A program made the translations under genes and the position numbers. A stretch of DNA of 64,000 bases. Source: Pseudomonas fluorescens. GTDB lineage: Bacteria > Pseudomonadota > Gammaproteobacteria > Pseudomonadales > Pseudomonadaceae. The DNA is taken from the NCBI RefSeq assembly GCF_018614655.1, contig NZ_JAGGOG010000036.1, positions 62,001 through 126,000 on the forward strand. Direction: 5' to 3'. Below the pieces are notes generated by a model. The model did not search any database. It saw only the letters and a program-made list of their open reading frames with translations, and had not been told where the DNA came from. Positions 31,723 through 40,667 of this stretch are shown piece by piece. Within the stretch, counting starts at the first letter, position 1. Every line of letters starts with the position of its first letter.

Positions 31723-32487
31723 ATGCCTTTACCGACTCTGCTGAGCCAACACATCGTGCGTCGCCCCCAGCGTATTGCCTTGCTGCAACACATCGCCGAG
31801 CAAGGCTCCATCACTCGCGCAGCAAAAAGCGCCGGTTTGAGCTACAAGGCCGCTTGGGACGCCATCGACGAGTTGAACAACCTGGCGCAAAAGCCGCTGG
31901 TGGAACGCAGCGTCGGCGGCAAAGGTGGTGGAGGCGCGCGGTTATCGGCTGAAGGCGAACGGGTGTTGCGCCTCTATCAACGCCTGCAAGTGCTGCAAGC
32001 TCAAGTATTGGATGCCGCCGAGGACGCCAGCGACCTCGATCTGCTCGGCCGCCTGATGCTGCGCACCAGCGCCCGCAACCAACTGCACGGCAAAGTCATC
32101 GCCATCGACAACCATGGCCGCAATGACCTGGTGCGTCTGGAACTGGCCGCTGGATTGACCCTTGAGGCACAAATCACCCACGACAGCACCCTGCACCTGG
32201 AACTGGAGATCGGTACCGAGGTGGTCGCGCTGATCAAGGCCGGTTGGCTGGATGTCGTGGCGACCGAGCATCCTGCAACACTTGGACACAATTGTATGTG
32301 CGGCAACATTGAGGCAATTCTCGATGCCGACGATGGCCCCAGCGAGGTCAGAATCACCCTGCCCAACGGCCAGGTTTTATGTGCCCTGGCGCAGCCCGCC
32401 GAGCTCAAGGCGATTGGCGCCAAGCAAGGAAAAACCATTCAGGTGCAGTTCGCCCCCAGCAACGTCCTACTGGGCACGCCGGTATAG
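31723..32487 (+). CDS. ModE-type molybdate-responsive regulator with two TOBE/Mop domains
   Basis: 254 aa. N-terminal LysR-like winged helix (RIALLQHIAEQGSITRAAKS then AGLSYKAAWDAIDELNNLAQ) as in ModE, with the GGGGARLSAEGERVLRLYQR hinge, then two Mop-type domains starting near residue 122 (SARNQLHGKVIAI) and 193 (NCMCGNIEAILDADDG). ModE represses molybdate transport when molybdate is bound. No modABC genes are here, so it acts on distant targets, or senses another oxyanion. Confidence 0.87.
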   Translation: MPLPTLLSQHIVRRPQRIALLQHIAEQGSITRAAKSAGLSYKAAWDAIDELNNLAQKPLVERSVGGKGGGGARLSAEGERVLRLYQRLQVLQAQVLDAAEDASDLDLLGRLMLRTSARNQLHGKVIAIDNHGRNDLVRLELAAGLTLEAQITHDSTLHLELEIGTEVVALIKAGWLDVVATEHPATLGHNCMCGNIEAILDADDGPSEVRITLPNGQVLCALAQPAELKAIGAKQGKTIQVQFAPSNVLLGTPV

Positions 32488-32556
32488 ATTAAAACTGCAA
32501 CAATTTGGTCACGAGCGCTCCTTAAGGTGTCTGCAAAAACCCGCAGGGAGCCTGAT

Positions 32557-34461
32557 ATGAGCCTATTAGAAGAAAACCAAGCCACCGACCTCGAACAGAT
32601 GGTCGGCCTCAGCCGCCGTCGCTTTATCGGCGCCGGTGCCCTGTGTGGTGCCGCGATGTTCCTCGGCGGTAACCTGCTGACCCGCAGCGCTCTGGCCGCC
32701 GGTGTCAGCGCCGCATCCGGCAGCCCATTGCTGGGTTTTACCAGCATCGCCGCGGCCACCAGTGACACCATCACCCTGCCGCCGGGTTACACCTCATCGG
32801 TGCTGATCAGTTGGGGCCAGCCCCTGCACAAGAACGCGCCGGCCTTCGACCCCAGCGGCAATGGCACGGCCAAGGCCCAGGAACAACAGTTCGGCGATAA
32901 CAACGACGGCATGAGCTTGTTCCCGTTCCCCGGCGACAACAACCGGGCGCTGATGGCGATCAACAACGAATACACCAACTACCGCTACCTGTTCGCCCAC
33001 GGCGGTGCGCCGCAATCGGCCGAAGACGTGCGCAAGGCCTTGGCCAGCGAAGGCGTATCAGTCATCGAAATCAAGCGCCAGGGCGACAGTTGGCAATTCG
33101 TCCAGGACTCGCGCTACAACCGGCGCATCCACGGCAACTCGCCGCTGCGCCTGAGTGGCCCGGCGGCCGGCCATGCCTGGCTGAAAACCCGCGCCGACAA
33201 GAGCGGCAAAAAAGTCCTGGGCACGTTCCAGAACTGCGCCAACGGCAAGACGCCGTGGGGCACTTACCTGACCTGCGAAGAAAACTTCACCGACTGCTTC
33301 GGTAGCAGCAACCCACAACAGTCCTTCGACGCCGGGCAAAAACGCTACGGCGTAGTGGCGGCCAGCAAAGAGATCAACTGGCACCCGCACGACCCGCGCT
33401 TCGACATGGCCAAGAACCCCAATGAGCTCAATCGCCATGGCTGGGTGGTGGAAATCGATCCCTTCGATCCGCAATCCACTCCGGTCAAGCGCACCGCCCT
33501 GGGCCGCTTCAAGCATGAAAACGCCGCCCTCGCCGAAACCCGCGACGGCCGAGCCGTGGTGTACATGGGCGACGACGAGCGTGGCGAGTTCATCTACAAG
33601 TTCATCAGCCGCGACAAGATCAATCACAAGAACCCCAAAGCCAATAAAAACCTGCTGGACCACGGCACCTTGTACGTGGCGATCTTCGACGCGGGCGACG
33701 GCAATGCTGATCATCCCAAGGGCCAAGGCCAATGGGTCGAATTGACCTTCGGCAAAAACGGTATTGATGCCAACAGCGGCTTCACCAGCCAGGCCGAAGT
33801 ACTGATCCACGCCCGTCTGGCCGCCAGCGTGGTGAAAGCCACACGCATGGACCGCCCGGAATGGATCGTGGTCAGCCCCGCCGACGGCCAGGTCTATTGC
33901 ACCCTGACCAACAACGCCAAGCGCGGCGAAGAAGGGCAACCGGTGGGCGGGCCGAACCCGCGGGAGAAAAACGTCTACGGCCAGATCCTGCGCTGGAAGG
34001 CCAACGCCGATGACCATGGCGCCATGGACTTCTCCTGGGACTTGTTCGTAGTGGCCGGCAACCCCGGCGCGCATGCCGGAACGCCCAAGGCTGGCTCAGC
34101 CAACATCAACCCGCAGAACATGTTCAACAGCCCCGATGGCCTGGGCTTCGACAAGGCCGGGCGGTTGTGGATCCTGACCGATGGCGACTACAGCAACAAA
34201 GGCGATTTTGCCGGCATGGGCAATAACCAGATGCTCTGCGCCGACCCGAATACGGGTGAGATTCGCCGGTTCATGGTGGGGCCGGTGGCGTGTGAAGTAA
34301 CGGGGATCAGCTTCTCGCCGGACCAGAAAGCCTTGTTTGTGGGGATTCAGCATCCTGGGGAAACCGGCGGGTCGACCTGGCCTGAGCATTTACCCAATGG
34401 CAAACCAAGGTCTTCGGTGATGGTGATTCGCCGGGAAGATGGCGGGATCGTCGGCGCCTGA
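32557..34461 (+). CDS. PhoX family phosphatase (Tat-exported, DUF839)
   Basis: 634 aa from the ATG at 32557 (GGGAG seven bases upstream). A twin-arginine signal peptide is clear: LSRRRFIGAGALCGAAMFLG then ARSALAAG-type cleavage. The body has PhoX signatures: TYLTCEENFTDCFG, NRHGWVVEIDPFD, and YMGDDERGEFIYKF with acidic Ca/Fe ligands. PhoX enzymes are calcium/iron-dependent alkaline phosphatases used during phosphate starvation. No clear Pho box was seen in the short upstream region. Substrate is unproven. Confidence 0.88.
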   Translation: MSLLEENQATDLEQMVGLSRRRFIGAGALCGAAMFLGGNLLTRSALAAGVSAASGSPLLGFTSIAAATSDTITLPPGYTSSVLISWGQPLHKNAPAFDPSGNGTAKAQEQQFGDNNDGMSLFPFPGDNNRALMAINNEYTNYRYLFAHGGAPQSAEDVRKALASEGVSVIEIKRQGDSWQFVQDSRYNRRIHGNSPLRLSGPAAGHAWLKTRADKSGKKVLGTFQNCANGKTPWGTYLTCEENFTDCFGSSNPQQSFDAGQKRYGVVAASKEINWHPHDPRFDMAKNPNELNRHGWVVEIDPFDPQSTPVKRTALGRFKHENAALAETRDGRAVVYMGDDERGEFIYKFISRDKINHKNPKANKNLLDHGTLYVAIFDAGDGNADHPKGQGQWVELTFGKNGIDANSGFTSQAEVLIHARLAASVVKATRMDRPEWIVVSPADGQVYCTLTNNAKRGEEGQPVGGPNPREKNVYGQILRWKANADDHGAMDFSWDLFVVAGNPGAHAGTPKAGSANINPQNMFNSPDGLGFDKAGRLWILTDGDYSNKGDFAGMGNNQMLCADPNTGEIRRFMVGPVACEVTGISFSPDQKALFVGIQHPGETGGSTWPEHLPNGKPRSSVMVIRREDGGIVGA

Positions 34462-34466
34462 TCCCC

Positions 34467-34496
34467 TGTGGCGAGGGGGCTTGCCCCCTCGCCACA
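34467..34496. repeat. Single REP palindrome (GAGGGGGCTTGCCCCCTC type)
   Basis: TGTGGCGAGGGGG-CTTG-CCCCCTCGCCACA, a 13-bp perfect stem six bases after the PhoX stop. Core differs from the REPs at 29657 and 44006, so a separate REP class. It may also serve as transcript end. Confidence 0.85.
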
Positions 34497-34575
34497 ATAG
34501 CCGACCACCTATCTACAGCCGTGTGCGTTACCATACCGGGCCGGACGCGGCGCCCTGCTGCGCGCAGGAGTTCGC

Positions 34576-35550
34576 ATGGCTCACCCGTTTGAAACACTTA
34601 CCCCAGACCTCGTGCTCGACGCTGTCGAGAGCATCGGTTTTCTCAGTGACGCCCGCGTGCTCGCGCTCAACAGTTATGAAAACCGTGTCTACCAGGTTGG
34701 CATCGAAGACTCCGAGCCTCTGATCGCCAAGTTCTATCGTCCCCAGCGCTGGACCAACGACGCGATTCTGGAAGAACACCGCTTCACCTTCGAGCTGGCC
34801 GAGTGCGAAGTGCCGGTGGTTGCGCCCATGATTCACAACGGTGAAAGCCTGTTCGAACACGCCGGTTTTCGCTTCACCCTGTTCCCCCGCCGTGGTGGCC
34901 GCGCGCCGGAGCCGGGCAATCTCGATCAGTTGTATCGCCTTGGGCAACTGCTGGGCCGCTTGCATGCAGTCGGTTCCACGCGCCCTTTCGAACACCGCGA
35001 AGTCCTGGGCGTGAAAAATTTCGGTCACGATTCCCTGACCACCCTGCTGGAAGGCAACTTCATCCCCAAGAGCCTGCTGCCGGCCTACGAGTCCGTGGCC
35101 CGCGACCTGCTCAAGCGCGTGGAAGAGGTTTACAAGGCCACGCCCCACAAGAACATCCGCATGCACGGCGACTGCCACCCCGGCAATATGATGTGCCGCG
35201 ATGAAATGTTCCACATCGTCGACCTCGACGACTGCCGCATGGGCCCAGCGGTGCAGGACCTGTGGATGATGCTCGCCGGTGACCGTCAGGAATGCCTGGG
35301 GCAGTTGTCGGAGTTGATGGATGGCTATCGGGAGTTCCACGACTTCGACCCACGCGAACTGGCGTTGATCGAGCCGCTGCGCGCCTTGCGCCTGATGCAT
35401 TACAGCGCCTGGCTGGCGCGGCGCTGGGACGATCCGGCGTTCCCCCACAGCTTCCCGTGGTTCGGCACCGAACGGTATTGGGGCGATCAGGTACTGGCTT
35501 TGCGCGAGCAGTTATCGGCACTGAATGAAGAGCCGCTGAAGCTTTTCTGA
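34576..35550 (+). CDS. srkA: Stress response kinase A (YihE/SrkA)
   Basis: 324 aa, eukaryotic-like choline-kinase fold Ser/Thr kinase. The catalytic loop is IRMHGDCHPGNMMC and the metal-binding Asp in FHIVDLDDCRMGPAVQDLW; the nucleotide Lys in LIAKFYRPQRWTNDAI. SrkA protects cells from stress-induced death, partly by opposing MazF-type toxins. Starts at ATG 34576 after GCAGGAG. Single gene between repeats on both sides. Confidence 0.94.
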   Translation: MAHPFETLTPDLVLDAVESIGFLSDARVLALNSYENRVYQVGIEDSEPLIAKFYRPQRWTNDAILEEHRFTFELAECEVPVVAPMIHNGESLFEHAGFRFTLFPRRGGRAPEPGNLDQLYRLGQLLGRLHAVGSTRPFEHREVLGVKNFGHDSLTTLLEGNFIPKSLLPAYESVARDLLKRVEEVYKATPHKNIRMHGDCHPGNMMCRDEMFHIVDLDDCRMGPAVQDLWMMLAGDRQECLGQLSELMDGYREFHDFDPRELALIEPLRALRLMHYSAWLARRWDDPAFPHSFPWFGTERYWGDQVLALREQLSALNEEPLKLF

Positions 35551-35663
35551 CCTGTAGCCGCTGCCGAGGCACGAGACTGCGATAAGGGCCGAAGGACCTT
35601 CGGCGGTTTCAAGATCCTGGCGACTGCTGCGCAGCCGATCGCAGGCTGCGCCAGCGGCTACAG
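35551..35663. repeat. Interspersed repeat, family 2, full copy
   Basis: Outer arms CTGTAGCCGCTG and CAGCGGCTACAG; inside GCGATAAGGGCCGAAGGACC and ATCGCAGGCTGCGCCAGCGG. A partial third end (CTGTAGCCGCTGCTGCG) follows at 35680. Same element at 59498-59603, truncated at 20334-20417 and diverged at 45853-45936. Confidence 0.85.
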
Positions 35664-35802
35664 GTGATCGACACATTCCCTGTAGCCGCTGCTGCGTTGC
35701 GTGTCCGCAGGACCGCCGCTACAAATCAAAAAATGCGTGACTCTTGTCTGACAAATATCCTTACAATCGTGGCTTTGTTAGCTGCCTAAGCAAGGATTCT
35801 GC

Positions 35803-36687
35803 ATGCAAGCCGCCAACCCCCGTCGCGGGTACATATTGGGCCTGAGCGCCTACATCATCTGGGGCCTGTTCCCCATCTACTTCAAAGCCATTGCCAGCGT
35901 CCCCGCCGCAGAAATCATCGTCCATCGCGTGCTGTGGTCGGCGCTGTTCGGCGGCTTGCTGCTGATGGTCTGGAAACACCCGGGGTGGTTCCGTGAACTG
36001 CGGGATAACCCCAAGCGCCTGGCGATTCTGGCGCTGAGCGGCACCCTGATCGCGGCCAACTGGCTGACCTATGTGTGGGCGGTGAACGACGGGCGCATGC
36101 TCGAAGCCAGCCTGGGGTACTACATCAACCCGCTGGTCAACGTGCTGCTGGGCATGGTGATCCTGGGCGAGCGCCTGCGCCGTCTACAGTGGCTGGCCGT
36201 GGGGCTGGCGGCATTGGGTGTCGCGCAACAGGTGTGGCAAGTGGGCAGCCTGCCGTGGGTATCACTGGTGCTGGCGTTGACCTTTGGTTTCTACGGTTTG
36301 ATCCGCAAGCAAGCACCGGTCAAGGCGTTGCCTGGGCTGGTGGTGGAAACCTGGATGCTGGTGCCCATTGCCGTCGCCTGGTTGTTGTTCAACCCGACAG
36401 CCCACAGTGCGCAAATGGAGTTCTGGAGCACGTCCGAAGCCTGGTGGCTGGTGGCCGCAGGCCCGGTGACCTTGATCCCGCTGGTGTGTTTCAACGCCGC
36501 CGCCCGGCATTTACCCTACACCGCCCTGGGCTTCCTGCAATACGTGGCGCCGACCCTGGTTCTGCTGGAAGCAGTGCTGCTGTTCAATGAACACCTGGCG
36601 CCGAGTACGCTGATCGCCTTCCTGTTTATCTGGGCCGGCCTGGTGGTCTACAGCATCGACGCCTGGCTGACGATACGCAAACGCTGA
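35803..36687 (+). CDS. rarD: RarD, EamA/DMT-family permease
   Basis: 294 aa with ten predicted membrane helices in two EamA repeats. Opens RRGYILGLSAYIIWGLFPIY, then NWLTYVWAVNDGRMLEASLG and GYYINPLVNVLLGMVILGER, all diagnostic of RarD (chloramphenicol-sensitive protein). Substrate in vivo unknown. Ends AFLFIWAGLVVYSIDAWLTI. Followed by a convergent gcvR, with DnaA-type boxes between. Confidence 0.95.
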   Translation: MQAANPRRGYILGLSAYIIWGLFPIYFKAIASVPAAEIIVHRVLWSALFGGLLLMVWKHPGWFRELRDNPKRLAILALSGTLIAANWLTYVWAVNDGRMLEASLGYYINPLVNVLLGMVILGERLRRLQWLAVGLAALGVAQQVWQVGSLPWVSLVLALTFGFYGLIRKQAPVKALPGLVVETWMLVPIAVAWLLFNPTAHSAQMEFWSTSEAWWLVAAGPVTLIPLVCFNAAARHLPYTALGFLQYVAPTLVLLEAVLLFNEHLAPSTLIAFLFIWAGLVVYSIDAWLTIRKR

Positions 36688-36747
36688 TCAAATAACGTAC
36701 AAATCTCTGCAAGCCATAGCCCACCTGGCTTGCAGACATCCACCCCA

Positions 36748-36871
36748 AGGTTATCCACAAGCTGATCCCCGGCGTTTGTGCACAAGCCCTTGAAACTGCT
36801 CGTTTTTTGTTCAACTAAAGCAGAGCCCCGGCGGGCGTGGCCTGGCGCCGGGTCTCTACAGGTTATCCACA
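36748..36871. promoter_or_regulatory. Two DnaA boxes flanking a hairpin between convergent genes
   Basis: The 12-mer AGGTTATCCACA occurs at 36748-36759 and 36860-36871, each containing the perfect DnaA box TTATCCACA in the same orientation. Between them GAGCCCCGGCG (36823-36833) pairs with CGCCGGGTCTC (36846-36856), a possible gcvR terminator. rarD and gcvR converge here, so these boxes do not belong to a promoter of either. Confidence 0.5.
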
Positions 36872-36910
36872 GGCCCATGCAAGATTTCCATGCATAACCT
36901 CTGTGAAGCG

Positions 36911-37429
36911 TTACTCCTCGCTGCGTAACTCCAACTCCACCATCAAGTCGTCTGCCAGGGTTTCCAGGGCCGCCTGCAAGGTTTCCAGCGGCAAGGTCAG
37001 CGGCACCGCCAGCAAAGCCTCTGCGTGGAACAACAGGTCGCTGCTCATGGGTGCCGGGCGTACATCGGTGATCAAACGTTCCAGGTTGACGCCCTGCTTG
37101 CTCAGCAGCGCTGTGATATCGCGGACGATCCCCGGACGGTCATTGCCCACCAGTTCCATGGCAATGGGTTGCCACTCACTGCCAACGGCAGCACTGCTTT
37201 CGCCCAGCAAGACGCGAATGCCATGGGTCGATAAATCCTCCAGCGCCTCGATCAGGTCCTTACGGTTCTCAACGGGCATGCTCACGCGCAAGATCCCCGC
37301 AAACTGCCCCGCCATGTGGGCCATACGACTTTCCAACCAGTTGCCACCAAAGGAGGCAATGCACTGAGCGATGCGTTCAACCACGCCCGGTTTGTCCGCT
37401 GCGATGACGGTGAGTACGAGATGGTCCAT
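36911..37429 (-). CDS. gcvR: Glycine cleavage system transcriptional repressor-like protein, two ACT domains
   Basis: 172 aa made of two ACT domains: MDHLVLTVIAADKPGVVERI (residues 1-80) and QPIAMELVGNDRPGIVRDIT (about 88-165). No DNA-binding segment, as in GcvR, which binds glycine and acts by holding GcvA. Pseudomonas homologues may act differently because GcvA partners vary. Starts at ATG 37429 with GAGGG upstream. The 434 bases to glcB are non-coding. Confidence 0.88.
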   Translation of the reverse strand: MDHLVLTVIAADKPGVVERIAQCIASFGGNWLESRMAHMAGQFAGILRVSMPVENRKDLIEALEDLSTHGIRVLLGESSAAVGSEWQPIAMELVGNDRPGIVRDITALLSKQGVNLERLITDVRPAPMSSDLLFHAEALLAVPLTLPLETLQAALETLADDLMVELELRSEE

Positions 37430-37863
37430 GGTGTCAGCCCTCTTTTTGGTGGTTGATCAGCGAGTATAGGTCCCTGCCAATGGCTGGCCTTTAAAACAAA
37501 TCGTGTACCATTTTTATATTTATCTGGAACAATCCAATAGTTTTTTGAGAACATCCAATACCCCACTGTGACCGGATAGCCAAAGTGGGTCGCTAAACGA
37601 CGTATTTAGTCTAATTTTCACAACCGCAACTCATCATGTAGTATGCCGCAGCGCGCACTACATAACGTCAGGTCGATGTCTGCCAAGACGCCGTAGTAAC
37701 CTCGAACACCCCGTCAGCAAGGCCTGTGCCGTTGATTGGAACCACCCAGCCGCCATCTATGGCATGTACTGGTGCCCAGGGTTTGTGGTTTAAATGGCCG
37801 AGGCTTCATTGGTAAATTGAGAAAGCTGAAAAGCGAATTAAGCTCCGCAGAGTGAGGCAAGCA
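37430..37863. other. Non-coding region between gcvR and glcB
   Basis: 434 bases carrying both divergent promoters. AT-rich at 37490-37560 (ACCATTTTTATATTTATC), the likely gcvR promoter. ATGTAGT (37636-37642) and ACTACAT (37657-37663) can pair around a 14-base GC-rich loop. I see no coding frame with a ribosome site and no clear small-RNA terminator. Confidence 0.6.
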
Positions 37864-40041
37864 ATGACTGAACACGTTCAAGTCGGTGGCCTGCAGGTCG
37901 CCAAAGTCCTGTTCGACTTCGTGAACAACGAAGCCATTCCCGGTACCGGCCTCACCGCCGACCAGTTCTGGGCCGGCGCTGATAGGGTCATCCACGACCT
38001 GGCGCCGAAGAACAAAGCCCTACTCGCCAAACGCGACGATTTCCAAGCGCGGATCGATACCTGGCACCAGACCCACGCCGGCCAGGCGCATGATCCGGTG
38101 GCCTATAAGGCCTTCCTGCAAGACATTGGATACCTGCTGCCAGAAGCCGCCGATTTCCAGGCCACGACTCAAAACGTCGATGACGAAATTGCTCGCATGG
38201 CCGGCCCACAGCTGGTCGTGCCGGTGATGAATGCCCGTTTCGCCCTCAACGCCTCCAATGCACGTTGGGGCTCGCTGTACGACGCGCTGTACGGCACCGA
38301 TGCCATCAGCGATGCCAACGGCGCCGAGAAAGGCCAGGGCTACAACAAGGTCCGTGGCGACAAGGTTATCGCCTTCGCCCGCGCCTTTCTCGATGAAGCT
38401 GCGCCGCTGACGGCTGGCAGCCACGTTGATTCCACCGCCTACAAAATTGTCGACGGCAAACTGGTCGTCAGTCTCAAGGGCGGCAGCAACAGCGGCCTGC
38501 GCAACGATGCCCAGTTGATCGGTTTCCTGGGCGACGCCGCCAAGCCGACCGCCATCTTGCTGAAGAACCACGGCCTGCATTTCGAAATCCAGATCGACGC
38601 CAGCACCCCGGTCGGCCAGACCGACGCTGCCGGCGTCAAAGACATCCTGATGGAAGCCGCGCTGACCACCATCATGGATTGCGAAGACTCCGTCGCCGCC
38701 GTCGATGCTGATGACAAAGTGGTGATCTACCGCAACTGGCTCGGCCTGATGAAAGGCAACCTGGCCGAAGATGTGGCCAAGGGCGGCAAGACCTTCACCC
38801 GTACCATGAATGCTGACCGCACCTACACCGGTGTCGATGGCAAGGACGTCACTCTGCACGGCCGCTCGTTGTTGTTCGTGCGCAACGTTGGTCACCTGAT
38901 GACCATCGACGCGATCCTCGACAAAGACGGTAACGAAGTGCCGGAGGGCATCCTCGACGGCCTGCTGACCAGCCTGGCAGCGATCCACAGCCTCAATGGC
39001 AACAACAGCCGCAAGAACAGCCGCACCGGCTCGGTCTACATCGTTAAACCGAAGATGCACGGCCCGGAAGAAGCCGCGTTCACCAACGAGCTTTTCGGCC
39101 GCATTGAAGAAGTACTGAGCCTGCCGCGCAATACGCTCAAGGTCGGGATCATGGACGAGGAGCGCCGTACCACGGTCAACCTCAAAGCCTGCATCAAGGC
39201 GGCCAGCGAGCGCGTGGTGTTCATCAACACCGGCTTCCTCGACCGCACCGGCGATGAAATCCACACCTCCATGGAAGCCGGGGCGATGGTGCGCAAGGCG
39301 GCGATGAAGGCTGAAAAATGGATCGGCGCCTACGAGAACTGGAACGTCGATATCGGCTTGAGCACCGGCCTGCAAGGTCGCGCACAGATCGGTAAAGGCA
39401 TGTGGGCCATGCCCGACCTGATGGCCGCCATGCTGGAGCAGAAGATTGCTCACCCGCTGGCCGGCGCCAACACCGCCTGGGTACCGTCGCCGACGGCTGC
39501 CGCACTGCACGCGCTGCATTACCACAAGGTCGACGTGTTCGCCCGCCAGGCCGAACTGGCCAAGCGCGACCGCGCTTCGGTGGACGACATCCTGACCATT
39601 CCTCTGGCCAAAAACACCGATTGGTCCGACGAAGAAATCCGCAACGAACTGGACAACAACGCCCAGGGCATCCTCGGTTACGTGGTGCGCTGGATCGACC
39701 AGGGCGTGGGTTGTTCGAAAGTGCCGGACATCAACGACGTCGGCCTGATGGAAGACCGTGCCACCCTGCGTATCTCCAGCCAGTTGATCGCCAACTGGCT
39801 GCGCCACGGCATCGTCAACGAAGCCCAGGTGCTGGAAAGCCTCAAGCGCATGGCGCCGGTGGTGGATCGGCAGAATGCCGGTGATGCCCTGTACCGTCCG
39901 CTGGCTCCGGACTTCGACAGCAACATCGCCTTCCAGGCGGCCGTGGAACTGGTGATTGAAGGCACCAAGCAGCCAAATGGATATACCGAGCCGGTGTTGC
40001 ATCGTCGGCGTCGGGAGTTCAAGGCTAAGAATGGTCTGTGA
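37864..40041 (+). CDS. glcB: Malate synthase G
   Basis: 725 aa, the normal length of the monomeric G form. It condenses glyoxylate and acetyl-CoA to malate in the glyoxylate shunt. Opens TEHVQVGGLQVAKVLFDFVN; active-site regions IMDCEDSVAAVDADDKVVIY, VGIMDEERRTTVNLKACIKA, GFLDRTGDEIHTSMEAGAMV and the C-terminal catalytic Asp in NDVGLMEDRATLRISSQLIA. ATG at 37864 has GAGG six bases upstream. No other glc genes adjoin. A terminator follows. Confidence 0.97.
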   Translation: MTEHVQVGGLQVAKVLFDFVNNEAIPGTGLTADQFWAGADRVIHDLAPKNKALLAKRDDFQARIDTWHQTHAGQAHDPVAYKAFLQDIGYLLPEAADFQATTQNVDDEIARMAGPQLVVPVMNARFALNASNARWGSLYDALYGTDAISDANGAEKGQGYNKVRGDKVIAFARAFLDEAAPLTAGSHVDSTAYKIVDGKLVVSLKGGSNSGLRNDAQLIGFLGDAAKPTAILLKNHGLHFEIQIDASTPVGQTDAAGVKDILMEAALTTIMDCEDSVAAVDADDKVVIYRNWLGLMKGNLAEDVAKGGKTFTRTMNADRTYTGVDGKDVTLHGRSLLFVRNVGHLMTIDAILDKDGNEVPEGILDGLLTSLAAIHSLNGNNSRKNSRTGSVYIVKPKMHGPEEAAFTNELFGRIEEVLSLPRNTLKVGIMDEERRTTVNLKACIKAASERVVFINTGFLDRTGDEIHTSMEAGAMVRKAAMKAEKWIGAYENWNVDIGLSTGLQGRAQIGKGMWAMPDLMAAMLEQKIAHPLAGANTAWVPSPTAAALHALHYHKVDVFARQAELAKRDRASVDDILTIPLAKNTDWSDEEIRNELDNNAQGILGYVVRWIDQGVGCSKVPDINDVGLMEDRATLRISSQLIANWLRHGIVNEAQVLESLKRMAPVVDRQNAGDALYRPLAPDFDSNIAFQAAVELVIEGTKQPNGYTEPVLHRRRREFKAKNGL

Positions 40042-40059
40042 ATAAGTGCTGAAAGTGAA

Positions 40060-40092
40060 AAGCCCCAAGTCGAAAGACCTGGGGCCCTTTTG
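40060..40092 (+). terminator. Terminator after glcB
   Basis: AGCCCCAAGTC-GAAA-GACCTGGGGC then CCTTTT. The stem has one offset bulge and a GAAA tetraloop. It probably also serves the convergent gene on the other strand. Confidence 0.85.
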
Positions 40093-40104
40093 GAGAGGAC
40101 AGAC

Positions 40105-40530
40105 TTAATGCGATTCGGACGAGACTGTATATGTGCCATTGAGTCGTATGGTGGGCTCTTCATCGCTATAGGCCACGTCTTCCAAGCTGCCGATGTGCTT
40201 GAAGTCAGTACCGAACTCTGGGCGTTCAACAACTACATGAACTTTTCCTGATGTTGGCCGAAAGCGCTCGTGACCGTGCTGGTCCCGATACGTCAGCCTC
40301 AGGTCCGAGGCCTCAAATGTATGAGAGCCTGCCTTCAAATCGCTGCCATAGTGAATACGGATGCTAGTGGGCCATTCACCATCGAGGCCACTCCAGGACA
40401 GATACCCAAAAATATCCTGCACCGGATACAGATGAACTTCCTTCCCGATAGAAACTTTGATGTCTGCTTTGCCAGCTACCTTATGTTTTTTTATTTCTTC
40501 ATCACTGATGGGAAACTGTTTATTACTCAT
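40105..40530 (-). CDS. Hypothetical protein, 141 aa
   Basis: Start at ATG 40530 with AGGAG six bases upstream; an upstream in-frame start would add 19 residues without a ribosome site. Opens MSNKQFPISDEEIKKHKVAG. No signal peptide, no membrane helix, acidic to neutral, rich in alternating beta-type stretches (HVVVERPEFGTDF, TIRLNGTYTVSSESH). I recognise no family. Slightly lower GC and less biased codon use than glcB, and isolated between a terminator and a response-regulator gene, so it may be an accessory gene. Function unknown. Confidence 0.75.
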   Translation of the reverse strand: MSNKQFPISDEEIKKHKVAGKADIKVSIGKEVHLYPVQDIFGYLSWSGLDGEWPTSIRIHYGSDLKAGSHTFEASDLRLTYRDQHGHERFRPTSGKVHVVVERPEFGTDFKHIGSLEDVAYSDEEPTIRLNGTYTVSSESH

Positions 40531-40667
40531 GACGAACTCCTGTTCACAGGCCAATAAGGCGCTGATCCCCGACCAGCACTCTCCCAACCAGTAAACAACT
40601 CGAGTTCAACCTTCCGCCACTGTCAGAATTGACAGGTCTTGATGGGATCAGACCAACGGCAATCCGC

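Noticed and set aside
37636..37663. ATGTAGT...ACTACAT hairpin as a small RNA
   Set aside because: Stem is only 7 pairs, there is no terminator tract, and no promoter aligned to it. Not enough support.
37714..37995. Minus-strand frame spanning the glcB start
   Set aside because: It overlaps the glcB 5' end antisense, without ribosome site or homology.
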